Origin: Pollenia angustigena
Taxonomy: Eukaryota; Arthropoda; Insecta; Diptera; Polleniidae
Direction of reading: 5' to 3'
NCBI GenBank assembly: GCA_930367215.1
Contig: OV884056.1
Span: 233,111,127 to 233,175,126 of the forward strand
Length of the DNA: 64,000 bases
Position numbers and translations under genes: made by a program. The notes beneath the pieces were generated by a model. That model saw nothing but the letters and a program-made list of their open reading frames with translations. It was not told the DNA's origin and made no database searches. The first letter of the stretch is position 1. Each line of letters begins with the position of its first letter. This document shows, piece by piece, positions 11,361 to 22,308 of this stretch.

Positions 11361-12056
11361 GGTGACATGTCATAACGTCCAGTGTCGTAGTGTCCTTGGA
11401 CACTTTTAAAGTGTCATAATGTCCTTCGAAGACGAGGACGAGGACGTTATTACACTTTGCAACGTCCGCAACTTAACTTATAATCAAAAATGTGTACATT
11501 TTTTTTTAAAATACCGTTAAAATTTCAAGTGATTTTTTTAAAGATACTTATTTAACCATAATATGGTTGTCGGTGACAATGATTTGGTTAAATTAAACAT
11601 AATATGGATAAAATATTTTTATAGCTTTTACTCCGGGTGTATATATTAAATATATATATCCAAAATAAGGATTTCATCTTCTATGGTATAACAAATACTG
11701 GCTTCGCTAACTAAAGCTTCTCTGTATAGCCGGCCTTCGGCCGGGCGCAAGGATTTTCTCCTCTATGGTATAACAAAGACCGGCTTCGCTAACTAAAGCT
11801 TCTCTGTATAGCCGGCCTTCGGCCGGGCGCAAGGATTTTCTCCTTTATGGTCTAACAAAAACCGGTTTCGCTAAGTAAAGCTTCGAAAAACTGCCTTGTT
11901 TCCGAACAAGGCCGACTACGCAGAGAAGCTTTAGTTAGCGAAGCCGGTGTTTGTTATACCATAGAGGAGAAAATCCTTGCGCCCGGCCGAAGGCCGGCTA
12001 TACAGAGAAGCTTTAGTTAGCGAAGCCGGTCTTTGTTATACCATAGAGGAGAAATG
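11361..12056. mobile_element. Mutator-like foldback element, copy 1 (right end lost)
   Basis: The left terminus GGTGACATGTCATAACG matches that of the complete copy at 37862-39148. A 330-bp outer segment carries GTGTCATAATGTCC-type units. Then come two tandem copies of an 86-bp GC-rich module (GCCGGCCTTCGGCCGGGCGC...CTCCTCTATGGTATAAC...GGCTTCGCTAACTAAAGCTT), followed after a short spacer by the same modules inverted. The right outer segment is missing. It is inserted into the Transib just upstream of the transposase similarity. Confidence 0.65.
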
Positions 12057-12084
12057 TTCTCCTTAAAATTTGGAAGTACAGGAA

Positions 12085-13283
12085 AACTATAGTAAAGTCA
12101 GTATGCAAGATTTACTAGATCATACTGTATCCAAAATAATGAAGGCGAAAACGCAAGCTGAGACAGAGGTACTTCCAAATCAACTACAACTAATCTCTAA
12201 ATGGGGTTGTGATGGATCTGCAGTACATAGTGAATAACATCAAACATTTAATGATCCAAATTTAAATGACAAAAATATTTTTTTGACATGTATTGTTCCT
12301 CTCAATTTGAAATACATTGGTGGCACAAATGATTACTGCCGAAATACAAGGCCATCATCAACAACTTTTTGTAGGGCAAGCAAATTTCAATTTGTAAAAG
12401 AAATGGCAAATTTTATTTCTGAAGAAGTGGCAAAACTGTTGTAAACATTTAAGACAAAAGTTTTGAAATTTTACATACAGCTGTTTTAACCATGATTGAT
12501 TGAAAGGTTGCGAATAGAATCACACAAACATCAGGAATGGCTGTATGTTTTATATGTCAAACTAAGCCAAGCGAAATGAACAATTTGGAAGTATTAAGGA
12601 CAAAACCAGTTTCGAAGGAAGGGCTTCAATTTGAAATTCCCCCTTTACATGCGAGAATAAAATTTATTGTATATAGCATACAACAAAAGTTTTCCAAAGC
12701 GGAGAGTAACAAAAGATACAAAACATGACAGAGAAGAAGCAAAACCGGAAATCCAAAGAAATTTGAAATTGGTTCGAGGCACAAATGTGGACATGGTTAA
12801 ACAAGGCATGTTCTCAACGAACGATGGCAATACCTCTAGATGGTCTGCCATAACGGCAGATGTTGATGAAAATTGAATTCATCGCTTAAATACAATTTTA
12901 ACGGTTATAAATAGTAATTCCGAAATAGATGCAGAAAAATTTATTGTTTATTGTTTGGACACTGCAGAACGATATATACAGCTGTACAGCTAGTACTATA
13001 TGCCTATTACTGTACAAAAAGTTCTAATTCATGGGAGTAAAATTGTATCAGCAGCAATATTGAAATATTGAAAGGTCGTAATAAACATTACAAAAGTTGT
13101 CGCCTAAGCCACTCCAGAAAAACTGATCGCATATAAACGAATGAAGATGTCATGCATATGTTACTAGCGTCTTCAGATCCATATATAAATTCATACCGTA
13201 AATAGTTCAAGAAGGATATATCGGAATTTTCTGATGAAGTAAAAAATCTGTACACCAAATACTTTGTTTTTAAAAAAAATTTC
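12085..13283 (+). pseudogene. Transib transposase (RAG1-core relative), decayed
   Basis: From about 12103 one frame reads MQDLLDHTVSKI, then LISKWGCDGSAVHS (12196-12237), the likely first catalytic aspartate region (CDGS), then NDKNIFLTCIVPLNLKYIGG and RPSSTTFCRAS. After frameshifts: YVLYVKLSQAK, FSTNDGNTSRW (about 12813-12845), AEKFIVYCLDTAERYIQLY, MPITVQKVLIHGSKIVSA, and near the end TNEDVMHMLLASSDPYINSY (13138-13197). This order matches insect Transib transposases (first Asp domain, TNDGNTARR-type block, HKILIHG block, TNED..LL..SDP block). At least six stops or frameshifts make it non-functional. The N-terminus is disrupted by the foldback. Family recognition is from conserved blocks only. 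Confidence 0.78.
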
Positions 13284-13735
13284 TTAATGATTACTTTTAT
13301 TTATTTACAGAAATTTTCATCGAATATGGGCGTGATTGTTACTGCATTTTATTTATATTTTAATCAAATAAAAAACACGAAAATGCAAACCTGTGTAGTT
13401 GTTTTTAGCGATCTAGCTTTGCTAACAAGGAAAATATTGCATTTTATGTAGTAATTTTTTATGGGAGGTAGGCGTGGTTGTTAGCAGATTTTGCTTATTT
13501 TTTCACCATTGGTTAATATTATCATAAAATTGCTACGAGCAAAATATTGTGACTCTACAATGATTTTTAACGTTTGTGTTATAGGGGAAGTAGGCGTGGT
13601 TGTGCTCGGATTTTTTTCATATTTGCAGTATTTTTTTACCACACCAAATATTATTCTATACCGAAATTCTAAGCTCTACCATTTTTCCTTATATTTAATG
13701 CCGCCAATAGTATGAAGCTGAGCCACTGTGCGGCG

Positions 13736-15190
13736 GGAGACGGCGCTGCGATCAAGCTAGAACTATTGCACCCAAGTCTTTCGCCGATATTGCGCCGACT
13801 TGGGACGCACCTATTGTGCCGTGCCCCAAGTGTCAGCCAGCGCTTCGTGGAATCATCCCCACCAGGGCACAGTCTGCATTACTGATCTTCTGCCAGGACA
13901 ATTTAATAAAGGTGGTACTTATCCGCTCGGTGACCAGCCAAATAAAATGCTAACAGTCGCAGATCCGTCTGCTGAGACCCTTCGTCATCATTATACTCCC
14001 ACAAGATACCTAGTATCCTCAACGCTCCCTTATAGCCCAGTCTCCAATAAGGGACTAGATTGTAGCCCGGCTCAGCACATAAAAGGGATCGGGCCCCAAC
14101 ATCCGAGCGTCCGAACCGGCCCTTGCCGGCTTATCAGCCCCACATCACCCGGTACCGCTAAGTGCCCAGGCACCTAAAGCACCTTCGTATTTCTTGCACG
14201 TAGCCTTCTCCAGCATTCCGCCACCAACTTCGAGGACATTTTCCAGGAAGAGAGTGGTTGAACGGCCGCTTGGCTCTCAGTGAAAATTACAATACTGCCG
14301 CCACTTATTCCTTTGCCCAGAATGATATTGCAACACATATCACTAGCGTAAAACTCGGCATGAAATACACTAGGTGGTTCGGCCATGGCCATTGAAATTT
14401 GCGTTTTTAGTCCAAATGCTCCCGCACCCACTCCATGCTCCGATTTGGACCCATCAGTAGACCAGTGAAATCCTTGGTTTCCATGACAGGGATTTTCAGT
14501 GCCCCAGGTCACCTTGTCAGGACTGTCCTGAGCCTCTTGTTAAGGCCTAGCTACATGGTATTTATGTCCGCTCTTGCACAGACCGCCAGGCCAGAAGCCA
14601 AATTATCAAGCTAGCATGCCCATGGACATCCTCCGCAAGTCCCGATGTCAGCAGGATCCTCCAATGAAGATTCGACAATGCACTTCTCCCTTTATGAATG
14701 TGTAGTAGAAGTATACCCACTATAGCTTCAAGTGCCGCCGTATGACATGTCCGCATCACTCCCGTTAGAGCCAGACACACCACCCGTTGCAGCCTATTGC
14801 ACTTTCCGATTTCAGACATCTTATGGATTTGCCAAAGATCCATACCATACCAAGGATCCATAGGTGATTATCTGTCTAAACAACATAAAGAATAGCCATT
14901 TTACCATACTGGGACTACAGCCCCAAGTCCTTCCAAAGAAGCTACTGTAGGCCTAGAAGGTCCCAACCGCCTTCTTAAGGATCTGGTCCATGTGCGAGTT
15001 CCAGCTAAGCTGTTTGTCTAAAACAACTTTCAGGTACTTGACCTCATTGCAGTACTCAATTTCAGTTCCACTCACCACCAGCTTATCAAGTCTGTAGTTA
15101 TATCACCTCGTGAACGGTATAGCGACACCCTTGTTTGGGTTGATGTTCAGCCCCTTTTCATGGCGCCATTCGAGAACCCCTTTAGTTATC
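13736..15190 (-). pseudogene. Non-LTR retrotransposon ORF2 fragment with RNase H (I/LOA/R1-like)
   Basis: Minus strand, read from 15190 downward. The late reverse transcriptase region gives EVKYLKVVLDKQLSWNSHMD, then WLFFMLFRQIITYGSLVWYG. The connecting region gives LQRVVCLALTGVMRTCHTAA with ALEAIVGI. The RNase H domain (14174-14512) begins WSTDGSKSEHGVGAGAFG and continues PSVFHAEFYA and IVIFTESQAAVQPL. This domain order (RT, thumb, RNase H) is typical of I, LOA and R1 type LINEs. The copy is 5'-truncated at about 15190 and has stops and frameshifts. Its GC content is higher than the surroundings. The 3' tail is replaced by the Transib insertion at 13735, which sits in a CGGCG site. Confidence 0.75.
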
Positions 15191-15330
15191 GTGTGTTTTT
15201 ATTTTGATTTGCAATTAGCAGAACTCAAAGGTTTATAACGGGAATAAACCGAAACGCGTTTTTTAAAGGAAGAACGTAACAGTATTTTACTTGTAGATGT
15301 GTTACTTGTAGTTTTGAGAAACAGGGTCCT

Positions 15331-15781
15331 GTATTCACAATTAAAAAGTTTTTTAAAAATTTTCAATTAGGCTAAAGTTCATCAAATTTAATTTTCATTA
15401 AATTATTTTTATGAAGAAAGGAGTTTTACAACATGAAATTAATTAAAATTTATTGATAATTTTTCATTCCTGACTGAAGCTGGGCTCGAACACAGGCGTT
15501 TTTATGGACAGGTTACCCCTACATGTTTCGATTGCAACCACTCAATCTCCTCAGAGGGCTTGCCGTGTAACACTTGCAGCCATCGACGACTGCTGACGTC
15601 AATAGTCAAACATCAATCCTTAAACCAAATTGTATTTAATCTTTGGTAGATCGAAATTTGCTTTTCGAATGATTATCCATTCCAATTTATTTTCACATGT
15701 CTTTTCCCTACTTGAAAATTAAATTTGATGAACTTTAGCCTAATTGAAAATATTAAAAAATTTGGATTAAGAACCATGAAT
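15331..15781. mobile_element. Inverted-repeat element carrying a tRNA-like sequence
   Basis: The arms 15331-15402 and 15712-15781 are mirrored (TTTCAATTAGGCTAAAGTTC with AATTTAATTTTC). The interior includes a tRNA-like stretch at 15465-15575. No coding sequence is present. The superfamily is unassigned. Confidence 0.5.
15465..15575 (-). repeat. Class II tRNA-like sequence or SINE head
   Basis: On the minus strand the A-box-like GATTGAGTGGTTGCAATC (15546-15529) is followed about 45 bases later by TGTTCGAGCCC (15492-15482), close to the RNA polymerase III B box. The A-box form with GAGTGGTT resembles Leu/Ser tRNAs. The ends do not pair into a convincing acceptor stem, so I call it a tRNA-derived repeat rather than a gene. 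Confidence 0.4.
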
Positions 15782-16295
15782 AGTTCAACAAAATAACCAC
15801 AATACTGATTAATTTTTAAAAAAGTTTTATTAAGACCCCTTTCAGGCTCGGCAAGTTAGTTGCGTAAGTTACTCGCCAAGTACAACAAAGTCTGTACTTA
15901 TTTCAAGTTTCTTTTGTAACGAACGGACGTGTTTAACATAGCTCTAATAATAATAATAATAAAAAACAAAAACAACAAGAAATAAATAAATAAAAACCTC
16001 CATAACACAAAAGACTTTTTGTTAAAACAATCAAAATAACTTAAAAAGTTAAATTACAAATAAAAATTATAATAATAAATTAATTATAAAAGTTATACAG
16101 TAGTTTTGACTTAGCTGCACAATCTCCTTTGCACGATTTTTTGTGCAGGTAAATCAAAAATGCAGTTATCTTAAATGCATTTACCTGCCTTAATGTGCAG
16201 GTACACAATTGTGGTTACCTGCACAAAAGTGCAGATAAAGTAAAGTGCTTGATGTAAAAGTAGAACAAACAAATTATTTTATTATTTCAACCCAG
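15782..16295. other. No gene seen
   Basis: AT-rich sequence with an (ATA)n microsatellite near 15946-15963 and repeated 'gtgcaggtaa' motifs at 16140-16240 that form small inverted repeats (GATTTTTTGTGCAGGTAAAT, TTTACCTGC, GCAGGTACAC). Confidence 0.4.
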
Positions 16296-17450
16296 CTAGC
16301 ATTTTCAATCGTCTAGGAGTCTACTGGGAATCTCGCAAAGAGTGCTTTTGATCGACGAGCTAATTTTTAATTGTAGACAGTTCTTCGCACGGGAGAAACT
16401 GTTACACGTGCTGATTCCTATGAGAGATTCTTCCATAACGCAACGAAAAACACTAATTTGGAATCCAAATACTGCATCACCCCTTAAGTTCATGCAAACC
16501 ATAGATAAGCGTTTTGATAAGTTAACCGAACAAATAACAGAAAAATTGCAGGCAATGATGCAAAAAATGTTAAGAGAGTGTAAAGATAGTCTCTTAAACG
16601 AAATAGAAAAAAATGTAATGTGTTGGTGAGTGACATCAGGGCTGCCAGGTACTTTTTTCCTTGTCCCCAAAAAATTAAAAAAATATCCCCAAAAATCCCC
16701 AAATTAAGAAAAAAACCTTAATAAGTAAATATTTTTCTGTTTGGTTTTTTGTCTGACCAAATTTAAAATTTTTTTTTTTTTAAAGTAAAAATAGTAAGAA
16801 AATTTTAATTAGAAATCCCTAAAAATCCCCAAATAAAAATTTTTTGTTAAAAAAATTATTTTATTTTGTTTATACCCTGAAGAAAAAATAACATTAATTT
16901 ATAAAGTGCCTTTAACACTACCTTTTAACTAAAATGATAATCTTAATAAGGACCTTTTACACCGTATAAGTTGTTGATAAGAGTAAGATAAAAGTTTTGC
17001 TACTTTTTTTCATATTTTTAATGAGAGACAAAGAAAAATAAGCATAAATAATAAAAGGGAAAATATATTAAAAGAGTGTAAAATTCCCGAATTTTTTTTA
17101 AATCCCCAAATGACTTTCTTTGTCCTTTTTGCTCGCATAAAATCCCCAACTTTGGGGATAAATCCCCAAGTCTGACAGCCCTGAGTGGCATAAACAAAGT
17201 AACAGAAAGAGTAACAAACTTAGAAACATCTGTTCAAGAAATAAAAAAACACTGCTACGAACGAAATGATAGCACTAAAACACGAATCAGAACATTTAAA
17301 GAACGAAATCATTTATCTAAAAAATTTCGCTAGAAAACACGAAAACTCAATAGTTGCATATGATATAAGAATAACTAATGTGCCTACTGAACCAAATGAA
17401 AACCTTTATAATTATTATCTTAAAATACATATGTGAAACAGTAAAAATTT
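16296..17450 (+). pseudogene. LINE ORF1-like coiled-coil protein remnant, split by hAT
   Basis: The first part (16342-16628) is open for 95 residues and contains the heptad-like FMQTIDKRFDKLTEQITEKL and ECKDSLLNEIEKNV. After a 547-bp hAT insertion the sequence resumes at 17192: NKVTERVTNLETSVQEIKK, then (after shifts) NEIIYLKNFARKHENSIVAY, DIRITNVPTEPNENL and ISPPYIKNIFRVK. A coiled coil followed by 'N...I.NVP' and 'FRVK' is the layout of ORF1 nucleic-acid-binding proteins of L1/Jockey-like LINEs. The copy is broken by stops. No matching reverse transcriptase lies immediately downstream. Confidence 0.6.
16637..17183. mobile_element. hAT MITE (CAGGGCTG(C/T)CAG termini)
   Basis: Inverted termini CAGGGCTGCCAG and CAGGGCTGTCAG bound a 547-bp AT-rich element, flanked by an 8-bp duplication AGTGACAT (16629-16636) and AGTGGCAT (17184-17191), a 7/8 match. 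Both features define the hAT superfamily. Subterminal 'tccccaaa' motifs are repeated many times at both ends. There is no transposase. It interrupts the LINE ORF1 remnant. Confidence 0.85.
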
Positions 17451-18433
17451 CACCTCCTTATATAAAAAACATTTTTCGTGTTAAAATAAATAAAAACAAT
17501 CACACAAATAAAAGAAATAACAATAAAAAACCTTCAAGGTGCAGTCCGATTTTTTATCTTCCACTACTTCCTCTTTTCCTGTGCTTCTACTCTTTACTTC
17601 TCCTATTTTTTTCATACTAGAATTCTTGCACTAACTAAGGCGTCAAAATAGACCATATCAGTCTCTGGGTGAGGGTGTGAAGTCTACTTCATGCATCATT
17701 TTCGATATCCTCATCTTCAAATTAATAATTTTTTTCAATTTTTGACTTTTCCAAACCCCTTGCACTTATTTTTAGTGAACAAAATATTCTTATGTAAATT
17801 ATGAACATAATGGACCAATGTTGCCTAAAGGCAACATGGTTTTTAAAAAAATACTGAGGACAAAGCTACAACTTTTTTTGTGTGTTTGTTGCTTAATATC
17901 ATTAACTAACCTGTTTTAAATAGCAAATTGCATTTTTTGCACAAATATTTTTTTTTAATATCAATTTCTTTAGTTTTTTTTAAAAACACACTTTTTTCAA
18001 ATAATTTGTAATACGTGTGGCCGCTTATACAAACAGTTCGCAAATGAACACGACCAAAGCTTATTGTATTAAATTCTGCACACACATTGCTAAGATGTAT
18101 ATTTACTAAGAACAGAAAACCGTTATAAGAAAAAATTAAATTTTCGGGAGTTATAAGCGTTTGATTGCAATGTTGCCTATAGGCAACAGTGGGGCTGAAA
18201 GGGTTAATTGAAGTAAGACTACAATATATGAAAATTATTTCTATTTGTTTGAAGACTATTAAAAATAAGTAAAAAAAATTTATGCACACATTAAAAAAAC
18301 CAAAATGGTCCTATACCTAAGATTTGTAGGTTTTTCTTGACCTAACAGCAGGGTTTTATATTATCTTCTTTAAAAGAGGTGATATATGATAACAATTATT
18401 CCAAAAAAGTTCCTTATATGGTCTGTAATCGAA
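17451..18433 (-). mobile_element. piggyBac-family end fragment(s)
   Basis: At 18297-18353 the minus strand starts CCCTGCTGTTAGGTCAAGAA and continues to AGGACCATTTTGG, matching the left end of the piggyBac element at 31427. Inside, a TTAA (18204-18207) abuts CCCTTTCAGCCCCACTGTTG on the minus strand, suggesting a second piggyBac-like terminus. Palindromes GTTGCCTAAAGGCAAC (17820-17835) and GTTGCCTATAGGCAAC (18172-18187) bound the interior. An 127-residue minus frame (17906-18289) ends with a CKKC motif but has no recognised homology. The other termini were not found. Confidence 0.45.
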
Positions 18434-18607
18434 AGGCTCAGTTAGCCGGGAGAAACAGTAACGTTGCAAGTCAGCTGCTTCATTTTGTTATATGTAAAGC
18501 AATTGGAACGATTACAGTAAGCTAAGATGTTATGTCTCAATCCGTAAAAAATAGATTGTTCTTACTTTTTAACGGCAAGGTTACTGTTATTCCCGGCTAA
18601 CTGGGCC
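18434..18607. mobile_element. Harbinger-like MITE (AGGC(T/C)CAGTTAG family), 174 bp
   Basis: Termini AGGCTCAGTTAGCCGGGAGA and AGGCCCAGTTAGCCGGGAAT are inverted. The outermost 12 bp match the elements at 31980-32704 and (with one change) 52909-55368. The flanks are GAA and TAA, a decayed form of the 3-bp TTA/TAA duplication seen at other copies. Confidence 0.65.
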
Positions 18608-19181
18608 TTAAGGAAGAGTTCGAAGAGAAATATGTTATTCCGATTAACGGTAAATTTTTATTTGATTTTTAACAATATTCTCTAAAATTATTATGGCAAA
18701 CATTTCACGTTCAAAATGTCACGTATCGACACAGATTTTGGCTTAAACCAAACTATAGAAGATTTTGGAATCAAACCAAAGATATTTTAATGTTAGATTG
18801 TTATGTATGTACGTAAAATTATGAAAGTAGTTTGATTATAAAATTATGCCAGGTTTAGCTGAATTGCGCCTTTTTATACATGGCCACAAAAGCTACTTCT
18901 ATTTTTTCACGTTCGAACCGCTACTTTTTTTGCCCTTACCTATGACCTAAAATCGCGCACTCCATTAACTTTAACATAGATAACAGTGCTTTATAAGTGC
19001 TATAACTTAAGGGTTAAAATAACGTAAAAATATTGGTTGTTTAAAATGTTATTGCATTTTTGCTGTGTATGATTGTCACGTTCAACATTATGGAATTACC
19101 AATATATATGTATGTATATAATTTTATCAAACTAATTTGTTTTGTATGGACCCTATCGTACCAAAACCCTTAACTTATATA
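18608..19181. other. No gene seen
   Basis: AT-rich DNA without a recognisable coding or repeat feature. Confidence 0.35.
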
Positions 19182-19666
19182 AAGGTGGTTTTTTTAGAGT
19201 GTCACAACTTTGAGTTGGCATCACGCTTTATTTGATCACCCATTTTACAGCTGATAGTTGCTTTCTGTTAAGTTTGCTTTGAAATTTCATTATGAATCGA
19301 CTTACACCAGAGCGACGTGTGCAAATTGTTGAAATTTTTAATCTTTAAATTTCTGGTTGAAGGGGTGTTTAAATAAGCAGATTTGTCGCATTTGGAGTGA
19401 GGAGAATCCACAAGCTTTTGTCGAAACAACATTACGTCGACAAAAAACTACTGTTTGGTGCGCTTTATTGGCTGGCGGAGTCATTGGCCCATATGTCTTC
19501 AAAACCGATGATGGCCACAATGCGAAAAGTTGTTGAAAATTGGTGTTCCAGATTCCGCCTTCACACCTTAATTTAATAAAATGTTCTTTTCAATTAAGCC
19601 CGTTTCAATGAAGATTAAAGATATATTTTCTTGTTTTATTGTGATTAAATCTTGTGTCACACCCTT
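19182..19666 (+). mobile_element. Deleted mariner-like element, 485 bp
   Basis: Termini AAGGTGGTTTTTTTAGAG and AAGGGTGTGACACAAG are flanked by TA (19180-19181; 19667-19668). Inside, the plus strand begins MNRLTPERRVQIVEIFN (19292 onward), then an internal deletion leads to transposase-core fragments CRIWSEENPQAFVETTLRR and TTVWCALLAGGVIGPYVF (19385-19500). These are mariner blocks like those at 43119-43574. It is a non-autonomous deletion derivative. Confidence 0.75.
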
Positions 19667-19668
19667 TA

Positions 19669-20570
19669 TCAAGGACTGGAAATTACGAACGGAAAACACA
19701 AAATTAAATTTTATTTTTTAAATAAAAAATTTTTGTGTGTGAAAAAAAGAATATTGTTTTTCTGTGTTTAAAATTTAAACGAAAAAAAAAAAAAAAATTT
19801 CTTTGAAAACAAAATTTATAGTTTCAAAAAAAAGCAAAAACTTTTTTTGTAAAAAAAAAACAAATAAAAATTTTCAAAAAACGTTTTTTTTAGAATTTTT
19901 TTTTTCTATGTATGTATTTTTAAAAACTGAAATATGTATGTATGTTTTCTCAGAAACCTCCCTGTAGTAAATAAAAAAGTCAGTTGCAAAAAACTCTAAC
20001 TATAAATTAACTTTTTTTTAAAAGACTACAAATTGGTTTAAATCTCATGCGGATATCAACCAAAAAGGCACACGTAAAACACAAATAAAATCAAAATAAG
20101 TAAAACAATCATGCCATGAAGTCAAATGAAAAAAAATATACAAACATATTAAAATAATTAAAAAATGAATCAATACAAATCTGTTTATGTACTAGCAATT
20201 ATGTGGCGTATTTATTTCAGGACTATTATACATCATCATTTAGGGCAGTTTAATGCAAAATTTTCATAAATAATTATTTCTATAACAAAATATATGAAGA
20301 TATGCATATGTATGCAGGTTCATATGTACATATATTTTTTTTGGCAAAAATTTTAAATTTAAATAATTTATTATAAACTGACGATACTTTTAACTAATTA
20401 CACATAGGTTGAAAAATAAGTAGTTAGTAGTCAGTTAAAAAGTCATGCAAAGATGGCCAATTTACTACTGCCTATGACATGCCCAAGTTAAAATAATGAG
20501 TCGCCGACAAGGAAAAAAGTCACTTAATCAACTAGATGTGGTTATTAAAAAACCAGTTTGAAGTTAGTTA
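19669..20570. other. No gene seen; low-complexity A/T
   Basis: Long A and T runs (19720-19910) and featureless AT-rich DNA. No open frame is supported. Confidence 0.45.
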
Positions 20571-20579
20571 TAAATGTGT

Positions 20580-21518
20580 GGTGGAGTGCAATAATGCCTT
20601 ACGAAATAAGGCCTTTAAGGCTTTATTTCACTTTCAATTGAGAAATAAGGCCTTTATTTGCAAAAAGGCTTTATTGCACTTTGAAAGTGAAATAAAGCCG
20701 TAAAGGCCTTATTGCACTTAAATTTTTTTTTTTTAATAAAGCAATAAAATTTTTTATTTTTCTTATATTTTATTGAAAAATTATAAAAAAATTTCATTTT
20801 AACAAAAATTAATAGAACATTAACAATTAAAAAAAACAAATGTTAATTTAACTGCAACAATATTGAAAATCTTTGCTTTATAAAGTTTTTCTGCGTGGCG
20901 GCCTGCGGCCGCTCTTAGGGGTTTTCTCCTCCATGGGACGCGGCAGGTGGCTTCGCTGAATAAAGTTTCCCTGCGCGCGTCACACTACGGTTGATAATGA
21001 GTCCCGCGCAGGAAAACTGTATTCAGCGAAGCCACCTGCCGCATCCCATGGAGGAGAAAACCCCTAAGAGCGGCCACAGGCCGCCATGCAGAAAAACTGT
21101 ATTAAGTGAAGATTTAGGTGGCTTTTTCCTACGTAGTGCATAAAGTCCATGGACATTATGTCACTATTCGTGTGTCACAATGTTCATGATAATTATGACA
21201 TGCCACCGGAAATATATATTTACATGTTCATTATGAGCAATATGTATTATTAGGAGTTGTTTAAAGATATTGGAACTACTAATCGGTCGAAATGCTGCTA
21301 CCAACAACAACAAAAATCGATAAATTGAACAGTGTAACAAAAGAATCAAAAAATATAAAATAAAGGCTTTATTGCACAATTGGCTAAATTTAAATAAAGG
21401 CCTTATTTCACTTTCAAAGTGCAATAAAGCCTTTTTGCAAATAAAGGCCTTATTTCTCAATTGAAAGTGAAATAAAGCCTTAAAGGCCTTATTTCGTAAG
21501 GCATTATTTCACTCCACC
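20580..21518. mobile_element. Mutator-like foldback element, copy 2, with nested GC-rich palindrome
   Basis: A perfect 9-bp duplication TAAATGTGT (20571-20579; 21519-21527) flanks inverted termini GGTGGAGTG(C/A)AATAATGCC. The outer arms (about 20580-20720 and 21360-21518) are made of alternating AAATAAGGCCTTTA and CAATAAAGCC-type units. An inner palindrome (20885-21100) centred on a short spacer at about 20975-21005 has arms reading GGCGGCCTGCGGCCGCTCTT. These arms resemble the 86-bp modules of the copies at 11361 and 37862. A 9-bp duplication is the hallmark of Mutator-like elements. A second terminus GGTGGCATGTCATAATTATC (21207-21188, minus) suggests a fragment of the 37862-type element is nested inside. 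Confidence 0.75.
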
Positions 21519-21527
21519 TAAATGTGT

Positions 21528-22308
21528 TTGACTTCCTACAGGGGCTCTTCATAAATTTTATTTAGATTTGTTTTAAAGAAGGAAATTTTTATGACAATGC
21601 TTAAATTTAATTATTTTGTTTTTGTTTTTTATGTTTTAAAGAAAACGTTTTATTTCAAAAACTTTATTTTATTTTTTTTTTCGACGGCTCTTTTTTCAAA
21701 ACTATTTTAGAAATCTTTTATTTTCTGTAAAATGTAGAATTTTTTAAACTTGCACAATAAGTATTTTTTTTAGAAACAAAATAAAAAAACATTTTCCGGT
21801 CCTTGCCCTTTATATATGTATGTATATCCGAAAAAATAGTTATAGTTGTTTAGTAAATAGTTTTTATTGATAATCTAAATGTACATGCGAATAAGCGGGT
21901 TTTCGAGCTATAAGAAACAATTTTACAAGTTTCCTGTAATCAGAAAAGTCAAAGACTTTGGAATTGCTATTCCAGTTCAAAAAGAGAATTTCAAATACAA
22001 TACAAAACAATTTTAAGTTTTTTACTGTAAAATAAAAACAGTACTGTTATGCGTGATACATAAAAGGCAATCACCGTATATATGTTCATAACGAAGGATA
22101 TATATGATTCGGCACTGCCGAATATATCACTGTTCCTTTTTTTTACTTTTATTTGCGTTTTTTTCTGTACATCTGAAGAACGGAGATAGCAAAAGTTTCT
22201 AAAATAGGTACAAGCATCTCTGTTATTAATACACAATATCTGACAAAATGTGGAAGTGGGCGTGGGCCTTACAGTACAAAGACATTCTAGATCTTTGTGA
22301 CGTACAAA
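21528..22308. other. No gene seen; short INE-1-like remnant
   Basis: AT-rich. A stretch at 22085-22135 (GATTCGGCACTGCCGAATAT) is the palindrome-bearing end found in the repeats at 56152 and 61572. Nothing else is supported. Confidence 0.4.

Larger units (their letters stand above)
10682..13730 (+). mobile_element. Transib DNA transposon with transposase remnant and 12/23-like ends
   Basis: The element is flanked by CGGCG on both sides (10677-10681; 13731-13735). The left end reads CACACTG, 12 bp, CATTAATAA. The right end, read inward, is CACAGTG, 23 bp, CATTAAATA; the block GCGGCATTAA is shared. The interior carries a decayed Transib/RAG1-core-like transposase (about 12085-13283), a minisatellite-like stretch (11119-11310) and an inserted Mutator-like foldback (11361-12056). 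Total length is 3049 bp, about 2.35 kb without the foldback, close to a full-length Transib. The family moves by cut and paste with 5-bp duplications. Confidence 0.8.

Noticed and set aside
13800..14177. 125-residue plus-strand frame in GC-richer DNA
   Set aside because: It is the antisense shadow of the LINE RNase H region on the minus strand.
17378..17620. 80-residue frame downstream of the LINE ORF1 remnant
   Set aside because: Its start overlaps the frameshifted ORF1 tail and the rest is low-complexity; better explained as part of the dead LINE.
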